Below, piece by piece: positions 51,449 through 56,119 of a stretch of 56,119 nucleotides of DNA. The notes beneath the pieces are model-generated. The model saw nothing but the letters and a program-made list of their open reading frames with translations. It ran no database searches and was not told the origin of the DNA. This DNA is from Pirellula sp. (lineage in GTDB: Bacteria > Planctomycetota > Planctomycetia > Pirellulales > Pirellulaceae). The position numbers were made by a program, and so were the translations under genes. Each line of letters starts with the position of its first letter. Positions within the stretch are counted from its first letter, which is position 1. Where the stretch lies: assembly GCA_021300155.1 (NCBI GenBank), contig JAJTID010000061.1, positions 1-56,119 on the forward strand, read 5' to 3'.

Positions 51449-52729
51449 ATGAAGCATTTCTTCGCGAGAATCTATTTGGTCATTGCCCTTCTCGGCGTTA
51501 ACTGTCCGGCAACTTACTCGTCCGTGTTGGCACAAAATGAAACCGAGAAGAAAACGATAGAATCAATTCAATCTCTTCTGCCAGGAATTGAGTTGAAGCC
51601 TGGAAAAGACGGAAGCATTGCAAGCGCAGATTTCTCAAAGTGCACAAAAGATTGGTCCGCCGCAATTTCTGCTCTGAGCGAACTGCCAACCCTCACAAGT
51701 ATCACTGCCAGCGGACCGAACGCGACGCATGATAAGATTGCCTCGCTAAAGCGGTTGCCATCGCTAAAGATATTGAAAATCGATCAATCCTTGGCGTCTG
51801 ATGAAACAATCGAAATCATATCGCAGTTTGCAGTATTGGAAGAGCTGACGGCTGATCGTTGCCAGCTGAGCAATGCATCACTGAAGAGTCTGGCAAACGT
51901 AAAGACACTCAAACGCATACGCCTACCCCGGACCGCCATAAGCGATGAAGGACTAGGCTATCTAGAAAAGATGTCGCAGCTAGAGCTGTTAGATCTGGCG
52001 GAATGCCAGCTCAGCGATGCGGGCATTTTACACTTGCAAGCTCTCACTCGTGTCCGCAATCTGAGCCTATCCGGCAAAGGGATTTCAAACAGCGGATTTG
52101 CTAAGCTTACGTCCATGAACGGGTTGGCGGCTCTTTCACTGCAAGACTGTAACATCACTGGTGAAGAGGCAGCCAAAACGTTGCAACAATTCAGCAAGCT
52201 GAAGGAGCTGAGCCTGGTTCGCGTCCCAATCGGCGATGAGGTTTTCATTGGTATCAAAAATGCAAAAGAGCTGACGAAACTGCGTCTTCGCGGAACCAAC
52301 GTGACCTCTTCAGGTGTCGCGAGCCTTTTGGTAGCATACCGAAGCTTAACTTCACTTGAGTTAAGTGAATCAACTGTTGGAGATGAGGCGCTGGTCGGGA
52401 TCGGCAAACTGCCCAAACTAGAAGATCTCAATCTCCTGCGAACAAAAATTACACCATCAGGCATTGGATCTCTTGCCAAGCTCCCGCTGAAGAAGTTGAA
52501 CTTGGACGATATCGCTGCCATGGATGATTCCGCGATCGAGTCGATAAAGAATTTTGATGGACTTGAATTCCTCCATCTCGGCAAAACGAAAGTGACGGAT
52601 CACGGGGTTTTGAAGCTTCAAACAATGACCAAGTTGAAGGACTTGATTCTGAACGATACCTCCGTTTCTGAAGCGGCTATCACGGAACTTAACAAGAAAC
52701 TACCTGGCCTCAAGGTGCGTTTAAAGTAG
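51449..52729 (+). CDS. Secreted leucine-rich repeat protein
   Basis: A 426-residue exported protein: signal peptide (MKHFFARIYLVIALLGVNCP, cut probably after VLA), then about 14 LRRs of the bacterial 'GALA/cysteine-containing' style, of the form LxxLxLxxTxITxxGLxxLxxL (LEELTADRCQLSNASLKSLA, LKRIRLPRTAISDEGLGYLE, LELLDLAECQLSDAGILHLQ, LEDLNLLRTKITPSGIGSLA, LEFLHLGKTKVTDHGVLKLQ). No catalytic or anchor part. LRR proteins of this kind are frequent in Pirellulaceae; a binding role is likely but unknown. The ATG at 51449 begins the signal; a TTG at 51410 is also open. It follows the AmmeMemoRadiSam gene by 41 nt and could be on the same message. Confidence 0.85.
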   Translation: MKHFFARIYLVIALLGVNCPATYSSVLAQNETEKKTIESIQSLLPGIELKPGKDGSIASADFSKCTKDWSAAISALSELPTLTSITASGPNATHDKIASLKRLPSLKILKIDQSLASDETIEIISQFAVLEELTADRCQLSNASLKSLANVKTLKRIRLPRTAISDEGLGYLEKMSQLELLDLAECQLSDAGILHLQALTRVRNLSLSGKGISNSGFAKLTSMNGLAALSLQDCNITGEEAAKTLQQFSKLKELSLVRVPIGDEVFIGIKNAKELTKLRLRGTNVTSSGVASLLVAYRSLTSLELSESTVGDEALVGIGKLPKLEDLNLLRTKITPSGIGSLAKLPLKKLNLDDIAAMDDSAIESIKNFDGLEFLHLGKTKVTDHGVLKLQTMTKLKDLILNDTSVSEAAITELNKKLPGLKVRLK

Positions 52730-52740
52730 AAACCATAGGT

Positions 52741-53259
52741 TCATCGACTTTCATCTTCCCATATCTCGTTAGATTTGGATTGCCGATTCAAAACTTTTCG
52801 TCGAAGCACGTCGGAGACAAGAAAGACTCCCCCGACCGTTGCGCCCGCAAGGTAGCCGATGGGAACGCCCATAATGCATGAGCAGAGTGCACCCCATGCC
52901 AAATCGTCTGGAGCAACCATGGGGTCCGAAAGTCTGACGACAAACATCAATAACCAACACGCAACTGCGGTTATGCCGGCGACCATCGAAGCTAAACGTG
53001 GAGATTGTCCTTTGAAAAGAAACAGCTGCGCAACGGCGACATAGGCTAAAAAGAGGCCAATAGAGGTGGAAATCCAAACGGGCAAGTTCTTGTCGATTGT
53101 CCCTAACGCGCTCGTCAGCATAAAGAGAAAAGCGTAAGCAAAGGTGACTACCAGTAATGTAAAGATGTCGAATCGCCGAGGAGCCGAATAAACTTCTGGA
53201 TGCGTTGATTCGGCGCTCGACGAAGTGTTTACAATCGGCGAAGGAATATCATTTTGCAT
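52741..53259 (-). CDS. Four-TM membrane protein, unknown
   Basis: A 172-residue protein with a polar N-terminal 30 residues and four hydrophobic helices: FTLLVVTFAYAFLFMLTSAL, VWISTSIGLFLAYVAVAQLF, LASMVAGITAVACWLLMFVV and CIMGVPIGYLAGATVGGVFL. The tail is charged. It resembles small planctomycete membrane proteins without named family. The ATG at 53259 overlaps the stop of the S9 peptidase gene (stop at 53251-53249) by 11 nt, so it is translationally coupled to that gene. Stop is 11 nt from the convergent LRR gene's stop. Confidence 0.7.
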   Translation of the reverse strand: MQNDIPSPIVNTSSSAESTHPEVYSAPRRFDIFTLLVVTFAYAFLFMLTSALGTIDKNLPVWISTSIGLFLAYVAVAQLFLFKGQSPRLASMVAGITAVACWLLMFVVRLSDPMVAPDDLAWGALCSCIMGVPIGYLAGATVGGVFLVSDVLRRKVLNRQSKSNEIWEDESR

Positions 53260-55660
53260 CGCGCACAAACCGGTTGAACCAATTCACCATCTCAGCTTGC
53301 GTGTGCAGAACGGATTGCCGAGCGCGATAGCCATGGCTTTCGTGTGGCAACATCACTAGGCGAGCATCACCGCCGTTGCCCTTCACTGCTTGGTACATCC
53401 GTTGGGACTGAATTGGAAAGGTGCCTGGGTTGTCATCCTTTTCACCATGAATGAAAAGTATGGGTGTCTTGATCTTGTCCGCATACATAAAGGGAGACAC
53501 ATTGGCATAAACTTCTTTTGCTTCCCAAATCGGTCGACGCTCCGCTTGAAAACCAAACGGTGTCAACGTTCGATTGTAAGCCCCACTACGTGCGACTCCA
53601 GCTTTGAATAACTGACTATGCGCCAATAGATTCGCGGTCATGAATGCTCCGTAACTATGTCCGCCGACTCCCACTCGGTTGCGATCTGCAACGCCGAGAG
53701 ATACTGCATGATCGATTGCCGCTTGTGCCGCGCCGACGATCTGCTCTACAAAAGTATCGTTCATCGTATCTGGATCACCAATCACCGGCATCGTCGCATC
53801 ATCCATCACTGCATAGCCTTGGGTTACCAACGCCAAATGGCTGATACCGCTGATGCGTGTGAATGCGGATGGATTCGCGGACACTTGGCCTGCTGTACTC
53901 GCGTCGCTAAACTCCAGTGGGTAGGCCCAAACGATGAGCGGCAACTTCGTACCCTCTTTGTAGTCTGCAGGTAAGTAAAGTGTCGCTGACAAAGGGACTC
54001 CGTCTGCTCGATTGTATTTGACGATCCGCTTCTTAATTCCTCTTAGTTGCGGAGTTGGATCCTTAAAACTCGTGATCGCCGTTTCTTTGTTTGATTCGAG
54101 ATCGCGCAAGAAGTAGTTTGCAGGTTCCGTTGGCGATTCACGACGCGTAATGAACTGTGGTTTACTATTCACTGTTGATGCCAACACCGTAGCGACGCTT
54201 TCCAACGTTCCTGCAGTACATCGCCAAAGCCTCTCTGTCTCCAGGGTCTTCAGATTCTTTCGGTCCAAAAAAGGGAGATTGCCTTCGGGTGTCGCGCCCT
54301 GCCCAACGAGCCATACCCATTCGCCGGACTGTTGCACAATTGGGTAACCAGTTGCATCCGCCTTGGCAAGCATTCGGCCAGGATCTCCATATCGATCCCG
54401 AGAACTGCGATCGACGATTACTTTTGGTGCTTCGTTAGGCTTCGACAATTCGTAAAGAAGCGATCGAATCCAACGTCGGTCTCGATCGATCTCGGATGTC
54501 ATCACTTGATTCGGATCTGCAAAGTAGGACAAACCGCTGAACCGATGCTCTACTTTAATCAAGTCGCGAGGAGCATCACGAAAGGGGGCATCCAACGTCT
54601 TGATCTGGTCCCGATGTGGTACTTTGTTCTTTGGATCTCCACCATCGAGCGCCTCAACCCAAAGCAAGGTTGCCGGTCGTCCCGCATGCCATTGCAACGA
54701 ACGCCTACCTAATCGAACTCCTTCGATCGGGATATTCTCTTCCAATGGTATATCGGCAGCCAAATACACGAGAGCCCCGCTAGTATCCATCACTTCGATC
54801 GATTTCGGAAAAGAGCCTACCGTTTGAAGATAACTAAAAGGACGCTTGATCTTCGTGACGAGCAAGTGCTTGCCATCCGGTGCAGGCATCGCTGACGCCC
54901 ATAACGCCGGCTTCCCTAAGAGCCTAGGCTGCTGATTTGGCTCGAGAATCGCTAACTGTGTTGTGCCAAAGTACTCGAACAGTGCTTCGTCATGGGGGCT
55001 TGCGAGCAAGTCTTGAAAAGTTCGTGTAGGTGATTTGTTGCCATACGACTCTTGAATGTTCGGTCCAAGTGGCGCTGCAGGAGCTGCTGGTTCGGGGCCA
55101 CGATTCTCGGGAACTAGCGCGCACAAGATTCGTTTGCCATCAGGCATCCAGTCGAATCCGAATAAAACGCCAGAGAGCCTGTCCGTAAGCTTGATCGGTT
55201 GATTTGGTGCCTCAATCGATGCCCACCATAACTCCATCCCCTTAGTCGTCTCGAGTGTATAGGCAAAGGACTTCGAGTCATGCGACCAGCTAATGCCGGA
55301 TAACTTTACCGGGGCTGCGATTGGAATCGGAACGAGAGGAGAATCTGCACTCCGAAGCCGAAACGATAGACCGCGGTAGAAATCCGTTTGGAAATCGGAA
55401 TTCGTAATAGGGTCGATTCTCATACCTGCCAACGGAACAATTCGACGGGCAAAGTCTGCTATGTCTGGCATCGAGTCTCTATCGGCGAACAGCATGCAGG
55501 ATGCGTCGGGACTCATCGAAATCGAAGGCTCCGGCTTCACATCGATGATGTCGACAATCTCTTTCGGAGGAAGCTGATATCCGGTTTCTGCAAAAAGTGG
55601 CGCAACGGTCATGAGCGGAATGAGTAATACATGTGTTGGAGACATAATTCTTCGAAGCAT
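53249..55660 (-). CDS. Exported prolyl oligopeptidase-family peptidase, S9D (glutamyl endopeptidase)-like
   Basis: An 803-residue serine peptidase. The signal peptide MLRRIMSPTHVLLIPLMTVA, cut probably after LFA, is followed by a seven-bladed propeller-like region (ISWSHDSKSFAYTLETTKGM, FDWMPDGKRILCALVPENRG, MPAPDGKHLLVTKIKRPFSY) and a C-terminal alpha/beta hydrolase with triad S669 (GVGGHSYGAFM), D742 (HGEKDDNPGTFP) and H776 (LPHESHGY). ARSGAYNRTLTPFGFQAERR and the SPF.YADKIKTPILFIHGE block are typical of subfamily S9D, the plastid/bacterial glutamyl endopeptidases, so cleavage after Glu is inferred. It would act on peptides in the periplasm. Overlaps the 4-TM gene downstream. The ATG at 55660 is used; an ATG at 55645 is an alternative. 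Confidence 0.92.
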   Translation of the reverse strand: MLRRIMSPTHVLLIPLMTVAPLFAETGYQLPPKEIVDIIDVKPEPSISMSPDASCMLFADRDSMPDIADFARRIVPLAGMRIDPITNSDFQTDFYRGLSFRLRSADSPLVPIPIAAPVKLSGISWSHDSKSFAYTLETTKGMELWWASIEAPNQPIKLTDRLSGVLFGFDWMPDGKRILCALVPENRGPEPAAPAAPLGPNIQESYGNKSPTRTFQDLLASPHDEALFEYFGTTQLAILEPNQQPRLLGKPALWASAMPAPDGKHLLVTKIKRPFSYLQTVGSFPKSIEVMDTSGALVYLAADIPLEENIPIEGVRLGRRSLQWHAGRPATLLWVEALDGGDPKNKVPHRDQIKTLDAPFRDAPRDLIKVEHRFSGLSYFADPNQVMTSEIDRDRRWIRSLLYELSKPNEAPKVIVDRSSRDRYGDPGRMLAKADATGYPIVQQSGEWVWLVGQGATPEGNLPFLDRKNLKTLETERLWRCTAGTLESVATVLASTVNSKPQFITRRESPTEPANYFLRDLESNKETAITSFKDPTPQLRGIKKRIVKYNRADGVPLSATLYLPADYKEGTKLPLIVWAYPLEFSDASTAGQVSANPSAFTRISGISHLALVTQGYAVMDDATMPVIGDPDTMNDTFVEQIVGAAQAAIDHAVSLGVADRNRVGVGGHSYGAFMTANLLAHSQLFKAGVARSGAYNRTLTPFGFQAERRPIWEAKEVYANVSPFMYADKIKTPILFIHGEKDDNPGTFPIQSQRMYQAVKGNGGDARLVMLPHESHGYRARQSVLHTQAEMVNWFNRFVRDAK

Positions 55661-55961
55661 TATTTGACTCTCGGTTGATTGGCCGAAGCCGAGACTGGGT
55701 AATCACAGTGATGGCAATGACGCACAAATGAACAACGCCATTATCCCACGAAAAGCGAATGGTAGCTCGACCAATGCTGAGCCGTAAGGATTATACATTA
55801 GTCTAGTCCCATACCCACTCGTTTTGCCTTAATCGAAATGCTCTTCATAACTCGCCACCCTCATCCAAAAGCGAACGATCGAAAGCGGAATCGCAGGTCG
55901 CTACAAAAATGTAAGGTATAGGCCGATATTAGATCGACCTACGAATGCCGGTACCAAAAAA
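55661..55961. other. Intergenic region, nothing recognised
   Basis: About 300 nt upstream of the S9 peptidase gene. It should contain that gene's promoter. No repeat, RNA or protein gene is convincing. Confidence 0.4.
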
Positions 55962-56117
55962 TCAAACAAAGCAATCACGCACTTTCTTCTGTCCTGGCTG
56001 AAACTTGCGTAAGCCCAAGATGGCGTCTTCTCGCATCCTATCCGGCGAACCAGGCCCGCGACTCCTGCCAAAGTATCGCTTGAAGTTCCACACCAAGTCG
56101 CACCACATACTCTCAGC
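55962..56117 (-). CDS. Possible C-terminal fragment of a protein gene at the right edge
   Basis: On the minus strand, a frame enters from beyond the window and ends with TGA at 55964-55962 after 51 codons: AESMWCDLVWNFKRYFGRSR, then a charged C-terminus including DAILGLRKFQPGQKKVRDCF. Its composition is more protein-like than the alternative frame at 55901-56119 in the same place. No family recognised. Coding status can only be decided from the sequence to the right. Confidence 0.35.
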   Translation of the reverse strand, partial: AESMWCDLVWNFKRYFGRSRGPGSPDRMREDAILGLRKFQPGQKKVRDCFV

Positions 56118-56119
56118 AA

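Noticed and set aside
51958-52584. 208-codon minus-strand frame
   Set aside because: Antisense to the LRR gene; Ser/Arg-rich mirror of a repeat-containing gene.

Overview
The window is a chromosomal segment of a planctomycete, most likely of the Pirellulaceae. The evidence is the gene content: a 'PVC-type' beta-propeller protein with a C-terminal haem-binding domain, many secreted proteins with HEAT, TPR, LRR or no recognisable domain, a small secreted protein ending in the YGWFG...NYTQWT motif I associate with planctomycetes, and short dispersed palindromic repeats of a kind I recall from these genomes. Base composition is near 50% G+C. I see no integrase, transposase, phage gene or CRISPR array, so this looks like ordinary chromosome rather than an island.

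Layout. 0-9 kb: 5' part of ferrochelatase (hemH, minus strand), a tandem-AAA ATPase with a degenerate first domain, an internally duplicated ABC-2 permease, glyA with a single-domain response regulator, then two secreted planctomycetal proteins among dispersed hairpin repeats, and a small HEAT/TPR protein. 9-24 kb: bifunctional proline catabolic enzyme PutA; a beta-propeller/HEAT/cytochrome c protein followed within 4 nt by a two-domain ABC permease; an unusual fusion of protoporphyrinogen oxidase to a transmembrane or signal segment and a complete GIY-YIG nuclease domain; small membrane and coiled-coil proteins; a cluster of hairpin repeats; tRNA-Asp with its terminator; and a secreted thermonuclease-like protein. 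24-33 kb: acylphosphatase, a YdeP/FdhF-type molybdopterin oxidoreductase, rsmG, a large secreted TPR-like protein, a SelA-like protein lacking the PLP lysine, and a 12-TM membrane protein whose 3' end overlaps it.

33-43 kb is a compact chemotaxis locus: cheY-cheX leftward, and cheA (hybrid, with two CheW-like domains and a receiver), cheW, an MCP, a terminator, cheB-cheR and a small exported protein rightward. The set has CheX as the CheY-P phosphatase and no cheC, cheD or cheZ in view. 43-56 kb: an OprB-type porin, a parallel beta-helix protein, a single 1095-residue polypeptide carrying all three parts of the AmmeMemoRadiSam system (radical SAM, AMMECR1, Memo), a secreted LRR protein, a 4-TM protein and an S9D-type prolyl oligopeptidase family peptidase.

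The strongest candidates for something new are the protoporphyrinogen oxidase-TM-GIY-YIG fusion (18316-20622), the three-in-one AmmeMemoRadiSam protein with a strong internal ribosome binding site before its second domain (48120-51407), the SelA-like protein that has lost its PLP lysine (30212-31663), and at least three families of dispersed palindromic repeats. All functional calls are from reading the sequence; no searches were run.
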